Assembly: GCA_007125585.1 (NCBI GenBank) | Contig: SLCY01000054.1 | Coordinates: forward strand, 1-53,046 | Source of the DNA: Bacteroidales bacterium | GTDB taxonomy: Bacteria; Bacteroidota; Bacteroidia; Bacteroidales; UBA7960 | Direction of reading: 5' to 3' | DNA: 53,046 nt | Shown here: positions 28,058 to 35,797 of the stretch, piece after piece | How the letters are laid out: each line of letters begins with the position of its first letter | How positions within the stretch are numbered: the stretch's first letter is position 1 | Notes under the pieces: generated by a model | Databases searched by the model: none | Seen by the model: only the letters and a program-made list of their open reading frames with translations | Told to the model about the DNA's origin: nothing | Made by a program: the position numbers and the translations under genes

Positions 28058-29227
28058 CTAAATGTCTGGTGAACAGAGGTGGTGTGTCACGGCCCTGTGG
28101 ATGGCCCCGGCACCGTACTTATATCGCATACGGTCTACGGCCTTGTAAAGCCTGGCCAGCTCAGGCGTGTCTTCGAACATGTTGAGTTGTTGCACGCCGC
28201 GTATCAGCCGGCTAAACTGTAAGCCCACAAGCCGGATACGCATACGGCGGGTATAGAGGCGCCGGAAAAGCCCCTTGCAAACGGGGATGAGCACATGGTC
28301 GAAAGCGGTATAGGGCACCTTCTGCTGCAGGGTGTGGGTGTCGAAGTTCGCATAACGTATCTTGACACTTATGTTGCCTGTGAGCTGTTGATGTTTGCGC
28401 AGACGGTAAGCCAGCTGTTCACATAAGCCTGTCAGTATGTTGTTGATATGTGTGGTGTCGGTGCTGTCATTGTTAAAGGTCGTTTCGGTGCTGATGGCCT
28501 TCCGTTCGCTCCAGGCCTGTACAGGTGAATTGTCAAACCCGTTGGCGCGCTGCCATATCTCCCGTCCGTTTTTCCCCAGCATCCCCTCGAACACCTCCGG
28601 GGGGATGCTTCGCAGGGTGCGGATGGTGGCGATGCCCATGTTGCGCAGGCTGTTGTATGTTTTGGGGCCTATCAATGGGATCTTACGGACAGACAGCGGA
28701 TCAAGGAATGGCCTGATCACGGTGGGCGCCACCTCCAGTTGCCCGTTCGGCTTGGCTTCTCCTGTAGCGATCTTGGCGATGGTCTTGTTGAGCGATAACC
28801 CCATGGAGATGGGCAGGCCTGTTTCGTTCATGATGGCTTCCCGCAGTTCCGCCGCCCATTGGCGGCAGCCAAAAAAACGATCCATGCCCGTCAGGTCCAC
28901 ATAGTGCTCGTCGATGGAAGACTTCTCAAACAAGGGAGCCTTGCTGGCAATGATGGTGGTGACCAGATCGGAATAGCGGGAGTACAGCTCCATGTCGCCA
29001 TGTATATACACGGCATCGGAACACAGCTGGCGGGCCAGCTTCATGGGCATGGCCGACTGTACGCCAAACTGGCGTGCCTCATAGCTGCAGCTCGACACCA
29101 CCCCCCTGTCGCCAGCACCGCCAATGATTACCGGCCTGCCCGCCAAACGGCGGTTTCGCAAACGTTCCACCGATACAAAAAAAGTGTCCTGATCCAGGTG
29201 TAAGATACTTCGGTTGTCGCTGTGCAT
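28058..29227 (-). CDS. Y-family DNA polymerase (DinB/UmuC-like)
   Basis: The 389-residue translesion polymerase has all catalytic acids: D12 (HLDQDTFF), D106 and E107 (SIDEHYVDLTG). The helix-hairpin-helix region (RKIPLIGPKTYNSLRNMGI) and the little-finger domain follow. Near the C terminus QLNMF (347-351) fits the beta-clamp binding motif. It is thus an active enzyme, unlike ImuB, whose active site is degenerate. It is the first gene after the operator region shared with the XRE-S24 repressor and is followed closely by the dnaE-like gene, so the two are probably one damage-inducible unit. DinB and UmuC subfamilies are hard to separate by eye. Confidence 0.92.
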   Translation of the reverse strand: MHSDNRSILHLDQDTFFVSVERLRNRRLAGRPVIIGGAGDRGVVSSCSYEARQFGVQSAMPMKLARQLCSDAVYIHGDMELYSRYSDLVTTIIASKAPLFEKSSIDEHYVDLTGMDRFFGCRQWAAELREAIMNETGLPISMGLSLNKTIAKIATGEAKPNGQLEVAPTVIRPFLDPLSVRKIPLIGPKTYNSLRNMGIATIRTLRSIPPEVFEGMLGKNGREIWQRANGFDNSPVQAWSERKAISTETTFNNDSTDTTHINNILTGLCEQLAYRLRKHQQLTGNISVKIRYANFDTHTLQQKVPYTAFDHVLIPVCKGLFRRLYTRRMRIRLVGLQFSRLIRGVQQLNMFEDTPELARLYKAVDRMRYKYGAGAIHRAVTHHLCSPDI

Positions 29228-29245
29228 AAAAAATGTTGGTTTTTA

Positions 29246-29276
29246 TTTGTCAGGTTAAAGAAAACACCTATCTTTG
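29246..29276 (+). promoter_or_regulatory. promoter of the XRE-S24 repressor gene
   Basis: TTTG at 29246-29249 and TATCTTTG at 29269-29276 are spaced by exactly 19 bp, matching the -33/-7 consensus. The last four bases of the -7 element lie within the left arm of the inverted repeat at 29273-29293, so a protein bound there would block this promoter. Transcription should start near 29283. Confidence 0.82.
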
Positions 29277-29293
29277 ATTAGAAAATAATCAAA
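29273..29293. promoter_or_regulatory. inverted-repeat operator candidate O1
   Basis: TTTGATTA (29273-29280) and TAATCAAA (29286-29293) are perfect 8-bp inverted arms separated by GAAAA. A related copy, O2 (29296-29316), has the same right arm TAATCAAA (29309-29316) and a weaker left arm (CATGGTTA, 5 of 8 matching). The two dyads are 23 bp apart, about two helical turns. Location between the divergent repressor and dinB genes, overlapping the repressor promoter, makes this the likely binding site of the XRE-S24 protein. Confidence 0.72.
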
Positions 29294-29327
29294 AACATGG
29301 TTATAATATAATCAAAAATAATTGACG

Positions 29328-30128
29328 GTGTCCTGTTTCTTTGGAAAAAATATCAAATTGTTACGCAAGCGCCGCGGGCGCACCCAGGATGATGTGGCTT
29401 TTTCGCTGGGCCTGAAGCGGTCTACGCTGAGCGGTTATGAGAATGGTGTGGCGCAGCCCGGGCTGGAAGTATTGGTGAATTTTTCCCGGCATTTCAATGT
29501 CTCTATTGACACCCTTGTAAAAACGGACCTGGGTGCTTTGTTGGAGAGTCAGTTGTCGCAGCTGGAGCGGGGGTGCGATGTCTTCCTGACCGGCAGCAAA
29601 TTAAGGGTGTTGGCCACCACGGTCGATCGTGACAATGAGGAGAACATTGAGCTGGTGTCGGAAAAGGCAAAGGCCGGCTACAGGGCGGGCTTTGCTGATC
29701 CGGAGTTCATCAGGGTGCTGCCCACTTTCCAGATGCCATTCTTGTCGCGACAAAAGAAGTACCGTACATTCCAGGTATCGGGCGACAGCATGTTGCCCAT
29801 TGCTGATGGTTCGTGGGTTACCTGTGAGTTCGTTCAAAACTGGCAACTGATCCGCAACCGCCATGCTTATGTGATACATACGCTCGATGACGGGGTGGTG
29901 TTTAAGGTGGTGGAGAACCGTCTTAAAGAGGAAGGCAAGCTGACCCTGCACTCTCTGAACCCCGCCTATGAGCCTTATGACGTGCATGTGAATGACATCC
30001 GGGAGGTGTGGAAGTTTGTGAACTATATCAGCAATGTGATGCCTGATGGCGACACGCCGTATCAGGAACTCTCCAGGCAGGTGAACCGTCTTCGGTCAGA
30101 TGTGGAGAATCTGAAGCGGCGACAATAG
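29328..30128 (+). CDS. XRE HTH-S24 peptidase repressor (LexA/UmuD-like, self-cleaving)
   Basis: The protein (266 residues from GTG 29328; TTG 29322 is the other possible start, and no ATG fits) has an N-terminal XRE helix-turn-helix (about 5-60: NIKLLRKRRGRTQDDVAFSL, then GYENGVAQPG). A C-terminal S24 domain carries S154 in VSGDSML and K193 in VVFKVV, spaced as in LexA and UmuD. Ala-Gly bonds at A116-G117 and A120-G121 (KAGYRAGF) are candidate self-cleavage sites. A coiled coil (LSRQVNRLRSDVENLKRR) ends the protein. It faces dinB-dnaE across a palindromic operator, so I infer it represses both itself and the polymerases until DNA damage triggers cleavage. Confidence 0.88.
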   Translation: MSCFFGKNIKLLRKRRGRTQDDVAFSLGLKRSTLSGYENGVAQPGLEVLVNFSRHFNVSIDTLVKTDLGALLESQLSQLERGCDVFLTGSKLRVLATTVDRDNEENIELVSEKAKAGYRAGFADPEFIRVLPTFQMPFLSRQKKYRTFQVSGDSMLPIADGSWVTCEFVQNWQLIRNRHAYVIHTLDDGVVFKVVENRLKEEGKLTLHSLNPAYEPYDVHVNDIREVWKFVNYISNVMPDGDTPYQELSRQVNRLRSDVENLKRRQ

Positions 30129-30166
30129 TGAAGCACACTTCTCGGGCAAAGGGCCAGGTTGCGGGC

Positions 30167-30985
30167 TTACATCTCCCGGATGAGCTCTTTGAACAGCTGT
30201 GTCATTTTTGAGGCGGCGGCACCGGCCACGTTCTGCACTTCTTCATGGGTGGTTGGCTTGTCCATCTCAGAGGGTTCCGACAAATTGGTGATGACGGAAA
30301 TGCCAAAAACCCTCATGCCGGCATGGCGGGCAACGATCACTTCAGGAACCGTCGACATCCCTGTGGAGTCGGCGCCCAATATGCGAAACATCTTATATTC
30401 GGCAGGGGTCTCAAGGGTTGGCCCCGGACTGCCGATATAGACACCCGACTGGAACTTGATCTTGTTTTTAATGGCAATTTGTTTGGCCTTTCCGATCAGC
30501 TCCCGGCAATAAGTCTCGCTCATCTCAGGGAAACGCGTACCCAGCTCGTCAATATTGGGCCCGCGAAGCGGGTTCTCCGGAAACATATTGATGTGATCAC
30601 GGATGATCATCAGGTCCCCGACCTCAAAAGCCGGATTTAATCCTCCTGCTGCATTGGAAACAAAGAGGGTATGCACACCCATCAGCCGCATGACCCGTAT
30701 CGGGAAGGTTACTTTTTCCATCGGATAGCCTTCATAATAATGAAAACGTCCCTGCATGGCCATCACTTGCTTGCCGCTCAGTTCTCCAAATATAAGCTGT
30801 CCGGCATGCCCTTCCACGGTCGACGCGAGGAAATTGGGGATCTCCTTGTAGGGCAAACGGTGTTTGATATCGATCTCATCAACCAATCCGCCCAGGCCGC
30901 TACCCAGCACGATACCTATTGCAGGATTAAAACCGGTTTTTTCCTTCAGAAATGCCGCTGTCTCTTTTAGCTTGTCCATCATCAT
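30167..30985 (-). CDS. purine nucleoside phosphorylase
   Basis: The 272-residue enzyme splits purine nucleosides with phosphate, yielding the free base and ribose-1-phosphate (salvage). It is the trimeric PNP-I/MTAP type. GIVLGSGLGGL is the phosphate-binding loop, and GRFHYYEGYP, LFVSNAAGGLNP, GPTLETPAE and the base-contacting VITNLSE follow. Three ATG codons in a row open the frame (30985, 30982, 30979) and the start among them is uncertain. It is convergent with the S24 repressor gene (38 bp apart) and precedes guanine deaminase, giving a coherent guanine salvage pair. Confidence 0.92.
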   Translation of the reverse strand: MMMDKLKETAAFLKEKTGFNPAIGIVLGSGLGGLVDEIDIKHRLPYKEIPNFLASTVEGHAGQLIFGELSGKQVMAMQGRFHYYEGYPMEKVTFPIRVMRLMGVHTLFVSNAAGGLNPAFEVGDLMIIRDHINMFPENPLRGPNIDELGTRFPEMSETYCRELIGKAKQIAIKNKIKFQSGVYIGSPGPTLETPAEYKMFRILGADSTGMSTVPEVIVARHAGMRVFGISVITNLSEPSEMDKPTTHEEVQNVAGAAASKMTQLFKELIREM

Positions 30986-31074
30986 GTGTTGTTTTTGGGT
31001 TAGTTTACGAAAATAATAAATAATTGTTTGCCGGATGATGGGTCTTGTCCGGTATAAATCTTGCTGATGGCCGG

Positions 31075-31551
31075 CTAATAACTGATCTTGTCCTCCATCT
31101 CTTCCCAGGCGGTAAAGGGTTTTAAGGCATTTTCACAATCTGTTTGAATGGTTGGGATGAAGCGTTTTTCAAGTGGCAGCGATATCTCCTTATAAATGAA
31201 AGAGTCGTCAAAACCTGCTTTGGCAGCATCGGTGTTTTTCGCTGCAAAAAAGATCCTTTTCAGCCTTGCCCAGTAGATGGCGGCCAGGCACATGGGGCAG
31301 GGCTCACAGCTGGCATAGATCACGGCATCTTCCAGCCTGAAGTCATCAGCTTGTTTGCAGGCTTCCCGTATGGCTACAATCTCGGCATGGGCGGTAGGGT
31401 CCTTGGTCGCGGTCACCCGATTGACCCCGCGTCCGATAACCTGTCCGTCTTTTACAATGAGGGCGGCAAACGGGCCTCCCGCACCACTGCCTGCATTTTC
31501 CGACGCCATCTCAACGGCCTCTTTGATGTAATCCCGATGTTCTTTCCGCAT
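31075..31551 (-). CDS. guaD: guanine deaminase (cytidine deaminase-like fold)
   Basis: The 158-residue cytoplasmic zinc enzyme converts guanine to xanthine. The zinc site is H55-A-E57 with P84-C85-x-x-C88. Its close resemblance to B. subtilis GuaD runs through GGPFAALIVKDG, DPTAHAEIVAIR, SCEPCPMCLAAIYWAR, TDAAKAGFDDSFIYKEI and a C terminus with PFTAWEE, which in GuaD reaches the partner active site. tRNA adenosine deaminase TadA shares the zinc motif but not the DDSFIYKEI region. A possible minus-strand -7 element (TATTTTTG) lies at 31575-31582 upstream. Neighbouring purine nucleoside phosphorylase supports a purine salvage role. Confidence 0.88.
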   Translation of the reverse strand: MRKEHRDYIKEAVEMASENAGSGAGGPFAALIVKDGQVIGRGVNRVTATKDPTAHAEIVAIREACKQADDFRLEDAVIYASCEPCPMCLAAIYWARLKRIFFAAKNTDAAKAGFDDSFIYKEISLPLEKRFIPTIQTDCENALKPFTAWEEMEDKISY

Positions 31552-31711
31552 AATAAACGATATTTGTTATACAGCAAAAATAAGAAAAGCCAAAGAAAAC
31601 AACAGCAGTGGCTGTGAAGATTGTCTGCCTGTTTGAGACCGGGGCTTTCCAACCCTAAGGCGTTTGATCGTCGCATGGTGCAATCCAGGTAACCGAAACA
31701 CAATTACGCGT

Positions 31712-32530
31712 ATGAAAACTTTGTTGGACGAAAAGGTCGCGCTCTATAATCGCCCGGAGTTTTTAAAGGGTGATCCCATCTTTGTGCCCCATCAGTTTAC
31801 TGATAAGGCCGATCAGGAGATCGCGGGGTTCCTTGCAGCCACCATTGCCTGGGGCAACCGGCAGAGCATAGTGAGCAGTGGCATGCGTTTGATGGCCTTG
31901 ATGGACTTCCGTCCTGCAGCCTTCATTCATGGTTTTTCGGAGAAAGACCTGGGGCCTTTTCGCGGCTTCGTGCACCGTACATTTAATGACACCGACCTGT
32001 TCACATTTTTTTATGCCCTGAAAAACATCTGTCAGCAACATGGTGGGTTGGAAGCGGTGTTTCATGAGGGTTCCCTCAAGGGAAAAGGTCCCGGCTCCGG
32101 CAAAGCAGGAGATGGCATCAAAGGGGCCATCCTGCATTTCCGGGATGTTTTTTTTAGCATTCCGCATGCAAAACGTACACAAAAACATATCAGCAATCCG
32201 GTTGCCGGCTCTGCAGCAAAGCGGTTGAACATGTTTTTACGATGGATGGTCAGGAAAGACAATGCCGGCGTAGACCTGGGGATATGGGACTCCTTTTCTC
32301 CGGACGAACTCTATTGTCCGTTGGATATCCACTCCGGCCGTGTTGCCCGGCACCTGGGACTATTGAAGCGAAAGCAGGACGACTGGAAGGCAGTACAGGA
32401 ACTGACAGCCAATCTGCGGTTGCTTGATCCAGCTGATCCTGTTAAATACGACTTTGCGCTATTTGGCATGGGGGTTTTTGAAAAAACTTATCCGGAGACG
32501 TTGTCCGCCCGTACCAGGGAATGGTTTTGA
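31712..32530 (+). CDS. TIGR02757 family protein (DUF2400)
   Basis: The 272-residue product belongs to the TIGR02757/DUF2400 family, found mainly in Bacteroidota and relatives, with no established function. Conserved segments visible are FLAATIAWGNRQSIV near the N terminus, FVHRTFNDTDLFTFFYALK, and SAAKRLNMFLRWMVRKDNAGVDLGIW followed by CPLDIHSGRVARHLGLL. The last two resemble the helical DNA-glycosylase fold, and a nucleic-acid role is only a guess. ATG 31712 is chosen over an upstream extension. Confidence 0.85.
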   Translation: MKTLLDEKVALYNRPEFLKGDPIFVPHQFTDKADQEIAGFLAATIAWGNRQSIVSSGMRLMALMDFRPAAFIHGFSEKDLGPFRGFVHRTFNDTDLFTFFYALKNICQQHGGLEAVFHEGSLKGKGPGSGKAGDGIKGAILHFRDVFFSIPHAKRTQKHISNPVAGSAAKRLNMFLRWMVRKDNAGVDLGIWDSFSPDELYCPLDIHSGRVARHLGLLKRKQDDWKAVQELTANLRLLDPADPVKYDFALFGMGVFEKTYPETLSARTREWF

Positions 32531-32666
32531 ACGCGGGCGTCAGGCGCGGCCCCCAAACCATTGTGGCGACTGTTTGTGCATTCGATGAACCCGGCAATCA
32601 AGACAAGCAAATGGGATGATCGTCCCTTTCAAAAAAAAACAGGATGCCTGTTGGATCCGAACATTG

Positions 32667-32909
32667 TTATTTAAACATCCACTTGAGCATATGGCTCATC
32701 ACCACCAGGAAAAGCCCAGCCAGCAGAAAGATTATCCATATGCCAATGATCGCCTCCGACCGGTCAAGGTTGACAAGCATATAGATCAGGGATGTGATCA
32801 GGATGATCACTCCCAGATAAAGCATGGTACTGCTTGCTATTGAAATGAAACGGTTCGGCTTTGGGTCAGCTTGCTTTTTCTTTTTTAGAAATCCTCGTTC
32901 TAACATCAT
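32667..32909 (-). CDS. small two-helix membrane protein, unknown function
   Basis: The 80-residue product (from ATG 32909; ATG 32906 is equally possible) has a basic N terminus (LERGFLKKKKQ), then two transmembrane helices (about residues 25-47 and 53-75) and ends MLKWMFK. I do not recognise a named family. A minus-strand -7-like element (TATATTTG, 32938-32931) lies 22 bp upstream, next to the dispersed repeat shared with the SulP gene region. Composition is like its neighbours. Confidence 0.65.
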   Translation of the reverse strand: MMLERGFLKKKKQADPKPNRFISIASSTMLYLGVIILITSLIYMLVNLDRSEAIIGIWIIFLLAGLFLVVMSHMLKWMFK

Positions 32910-33411
32910 GATGAATGATTGGTGCTTAGGCAAATATACATGACAATTTTCAATTGACACACAGACGGGATGAAAAACGTCTCAAGTTCTTTCACCCGAT
33001 CGTTGCTTGTTTATTTATGTTTATCATTTGTCAAAAGGGCGAAAGGTCAAAGAGGTTGAAGGGTTTAAAGGTTTAAAAGTTTAATGGCTTAAAGGTTTAG
33101 GGATTGAATGGTTTGCGGATGCTGTAAACGCACATGCCTCCAATGAGGATTTGCCATTAACCGGTACAATCCGGATTATCTGTGTTGATTTGTTTTTGGG
33201 TTTATTTGCCGGATTTGTTTAATTTTGAGATCATTAAAAACAACATGCCTCAATGAGCCCACTCGAAGAAAGCGTGGTATTGAGGTTTAGGCCAGGGTGC
33301 CGGGCACACAACCAATAATCCCGGTCAGGATAAAACAATGGGGATCCCTTGTTTGTTAACATGCTGAAGAAACAACGGATCATCAGGCATTATAAATCAA
33401 CAGACAGAATG
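32910..33411. other. gene-free stretch holding a dispersed repeat and a possible leader
   Basis: No coding frame of substance is present. The left part (32931-33110) contains a minus-strand -7-like element, the 58-bp dispersed repeat block and a degenerate GGTTTAAA-type tail. The right part holds TAATTTTG (33220-33227), a -7 match for the DUF2892 gene, then a leader with a long-range inverted repeat (CCTCAAT at about 33248 and ATTGAGG at about 33279) enclosing a CCAC/GTGG stem. Confidence 0.55.
32980..33071. repeat. dispersed intergenic repeat, copy A
   Basis: 32980-33037 matches 39343-39400 at 54 of 58 positions. After an 8-bp insertion in this copy (33038-33045), 33046-33071 matches 39401-39426 at 24 of 26. 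The tail merges into degenerate GGGTTTAA-type units up to about 33110. The block lies upstream of the minus-strand two-helix membrane protein gene. Confidence 0.85.
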
Positions 33412-33624
33412 ATGAAGAAGAACATGGGAACGGCAGACAGGATTATCCGTTTGATAATCGCTGCAATTATCGTGGTATTTTATTTTACCAATGTGGTCAC
33501 CGGGACACCGGGGATCGTTCTGCTGGTGTTGGCTGGCATATTGGCAATAACAACTTTAACTGGCTTTTGTGGCCTTTATACTCTTTTTGGGGCAAACACC
33601 TGCCCCTCCAGGGAAGAAAAATAG
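33412..33624 (+). CDS. DUF2892 family inner-membrane protein
   Basis: The 70-residue protein is typical of DUF2892: MKKNMGTADRIIRLIIAAI, two hydrophobic helices, and the ending GFCGLYTLFGANTC with its conserved cysteines. The function of this family is unknown; some members are fused to rhodanese domains. A tandem ATG at 33409 could also be used. It stands alone between the repeat region and the NAD(P)-binding protein gene. Confidence 0.85.
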   Translation: MKKNMGTADRIIRLIIAAIIVVFYFTNVVTGTPGIVLLVLAGILAITTLTGFCGLYTLFGANTCPSREEK

Positions 33625-33695
33625 GCTGGCAGACTTTCCCGGATTGTTGTTTTTTTCTTGGGGGCTAAAAAAGGCTGACGTAAAACAAACCGTGC

Positions 33696-34352
33696 ATGAA
33701 AAACTGTATCCTCCTTGGTGCAACGGGTCTGGTGGGTTCCCATCTCCTGAAGCTGCTTTTGGATGACCAGCGCGTTGATGCCGTGAGGGTTTTTGCAAGA
33801 CGTTCAACAGGCATCGTTCACCCCAGGCTTTCGGAACACATTATTGATTTTTCCAGGCCTGAAGACTGGCAACACCTGGTGAAAGGCGACACCATCTTCC
33901 TCAGTTTGGGGACCACCCGTGCCAAAGCCGGAGGTAAAAAGGCACAGTTTGAAGTGGATCACACCTATCAATACCGCTTTGCATCTGTGGCGGCGGGTAA
34001 CGGAGTAAATACACTGGTGCTGGTATCCTCTGCTGGGGCTGCAACCGGGTCACCGTTTTTTTACATGCGTATGAAAGCTTTGTTGGAGCAGGACATCCGT
34101 AGGCTGCCCATTGAGCGCATGGCCTTTATTCGACCCGGTTCGCTGACAGGCCCGAGAGCAGAGAAACGGCTGTTGGAAAACTTCGGGGTGTTTGTGATGC
34201 GGCTGATAAACCATCTGGGCATACTGCGAAAATATCGTCCCATTCATGCTGAAACGGTGGCCCGTGCCATGATCAATGCTGCTCTATCCGCGAAACCCGG
34301 GGTGACCACCTGCGAACTGAACGAAGTGTTTGAACTGGCACAGGAGGTCTGA
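33696..34352 (+). CDS. NAD(P)-binding oxidoreductase, HTATIP2/atypical SDR type
   Basis: The 218-residue protein has an N-terminal Rossmann motif GATGLVGSH (8-16) and a second-strand Arg pair (FARRST) suggesting NADP preference. Features of the HTATIP2-like atypical short-chain dehydrogenases follow: FLSLGTTRAKAGG, LVLVSSAGA, then a Y-x-R-M-K element (YMRMKALLE) and RPGSLTGPR. The substrate is unknown. It lies about 70 bp upstream of trmD on the same strand. Confidence 0.82.
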   Translation: MKNCILLGATGLVGSHLLKLLLDDQRVDAVRVFARRSTGIVHPRLSEHIIDFSRPEDWQHLVKGDTIFLSLGTTRAKAGGKKAQFEVDHTYQYRFASVAAGNGVNTLVLVSSAGAATGSPFFYMRMKALLEQDIRRLPIERMAFIRPGSLTGPRAEKRLLENFGVFVMRLINHLGILRKYRPIHAETVARAMINAALSAKPGVTTCELNEVFELAQEV

Positions 34353-34421
34353 AACGTCCAAAAGCCGAAAAGTTAAAAAAATGTCCAAGTGCTGTCGCTA
34401 CATCCTCAAACTCCAAACCCT

Positions 34422-35105
34422 ATGCGCATCGACATCCTAACCATATTCCCCGGCATGTTTGACGGTCCTTTTTCTCATTCTATCATCAAACGTGCAAAAG
34501 AAAAGAAACTGGCGGAAATTCACCTGCACGACATTCGCGATCATGCTACCGGCAAGCACAGGCGCGTAGACGATTATCCTTTTGGCGGGGGCGCAGGCAT
34601 GGTGATGATGATTGAACCCATTGAACGTTGCATTGCTTCGTTGCAGGCAAAAAAAAACCATGATGAGATCATTTACATGAGCCCCGATGGCGATCTGCTG
34701 GATCAGCCCATGGCAAACAAGCTTTCCACATGTGAGAACATCATTATCCTTTGTGGTCATTATAAAGGCATTGACGAACGCATCAGGGAGCATATTGTTA
34801 CCAGGGAGGTTTCTGTAGGCGATTATGTGCTGTCGGGGGGTGAACTGCCTGCGGCTATCCTGACCGATGCCGTGGTGCGCCTGATACCCGGTGTGCTGGG
34901 CGATGAAACATCGGCATTGACAGACTCTTTCCAGGACCGGCTATTGTCACCACCTGTATATACAAGGCCTGCAGATTATAAGGGCTGGAAAGTGCCCGAC
35001 ATCCTGTTATCCGGCCACGACCGAAAGATTGCAGAATGGCGCCATGAACAATCTGTATTGCGCACAAAAAGGAAAAGGCCGGGGTTGTTGAGTGATGAGC
35101 GATGA
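34422..35105 (+). CDS. trmD: tRNA (guanine(37)-N1)-methyltransferase
   Basis: The 227-residue SPOUT enzyme methylates G37 of tRNAs with G36, preventing frameshifts. [13 protein letters not shown] opens the protein. The trefoil-knot SAM site is formed by [13 protein letters not shown] and [14 protein letters not shown], and the [13 protein letters not shown] and [15 protein letters not shown] segments contact tRNA. ATG 34422 matches the family start. The usual neighbour rplS follows, but with its own promoter. Confidence 0.96.
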   Translation: MRIDILTIFPGMFDGPFSHSIIKRAKEKKLAEIHLHDIRDHATGKHRRVDDYPFGGGAGMVMMIEPIERCIASLQAKKNHDEIIYMSPDGDLLDQPMANKLSTCENIIILCGHYKGIDERIREHIVTREVSVGDYVLSGGELPAAILTDAVVRLIPGVLGDETSALTDSFQDRLLSPPVYTRPADYKGWKVPDILLSGHDRKIAEWRHEQSVLRTKRKRPGLLSDER

Positions 35106-35154
35106 GGGACATCCTCCACGACGGCCCTGTCGATAAAAAAAACATAATAAACGT

Positions 35155-35185
35155 TTTGTTATTGTACTATAAATCCCTACATTTG
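35155..35185 (+). promoter_or_regulatory. promoter of rplS
   Basis: TTTG at 35155-35158 and TACATTTG at 35178-35185 are spaced by exactly 19 bp. The -7 element and its surroundings (CTACATTTGCA) resemble those of rpsU and the tRNA operon. Transcription should begin near 35192, about 60 nt before rplS. Confidence 0.85.
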
Positions 35186-35251
35186 CACTCCTTTTATGCA
35201 GGCACTGTGTGTTTGGTGCAGGCATAAGCATAATCTCAAAAATCCAAAGTG

Positions 35252-35608
35252 ATGAACCAGTCGGAAATCATGAAATTTGTCCAGGATAATCTGGTGGAAA
35301 AGAAGGAATGGCCTGCTTTCAAGGCCGGGGATAATATCACGGTCCATTATAAGATCAGGGAAGGGAACAAGGAACGTATCCAGCCCTTTCAGGGTGTATG
35401 TATTCAGCGCCGGGGAAGTGGCACGACGGAAACCTTCACTGTTCGCAAGATATCCGGAAATATTGGTGTGGAAAGGATATTCCCGGTACATTCCCCGTTT
35501 ATCGAAAAGATCATATTGAACCGGCGGGGCCTTGTAAGGCGCGCACGCATCTTCTATCTGCGCAAGCTGCGTGGTAAGAGTGCACGCATCAAGGAGCGCC
35601 GGGCCTGA
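35252..35608 (+). CDS. rplS: 50S ribosomal protein L19
   Basis: The 118-residue bL19 protein lies at the subunit interface of the ribosome. [29 protein letters not shown] and the C-terminal [26 protein letters not shown] are characteristic. ATG 35252 is used; the preceding GTG is one codon upstream. An intrinsic terminator follows. Confidence 0.97.
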   Translation: MNQSEIMKFVQDNLVEKKEWPAFKAGDNITVHYKIREGNKERIQPFQGVCIQRRGSGTTETFTVRKISGNIGVERIFPVHSPFIEKIILNRRGLVRRARIFYLRKLRGKSARIKERRA

Positions 35609-35639
35609 TCCGGAAAATTTCATAAAAACCAAATCCAAT

Positions 35640-35669
35640 AAGCCCTTTTTACATCAGGGCTTTTTTTTT
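35640..35669 (+). terminator. rho-independent terminator of rplS
   Basis: AAGCCCT (35640-35646) and AGGGCTT (35656-35662) form a 7-bp stem around a nine-base loop, followed by an uninterrupted T run to 35669. It lies 31 bp after the rplS stop codon. Confidence 0.88.
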
Positions 35670-35797
35670 ATATTAGCAAAAGATCCCTTAACGTATGGGT
35701 GGTATATCCAAATGACAATATTTATAACAAAGTCCCAATAACCAACATGCGGTCATATTGTAAAAGATCCTGGTCGCACATAAAAAACCATTGAGCA

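Noticed and set aside
33228-33411. Known riboswitch (TPP, cobalamin, ZTP, fluoride or SAM class)
   Set aside because: None of the conserved core motifs I know for these classes is present; only generic stems are visible.
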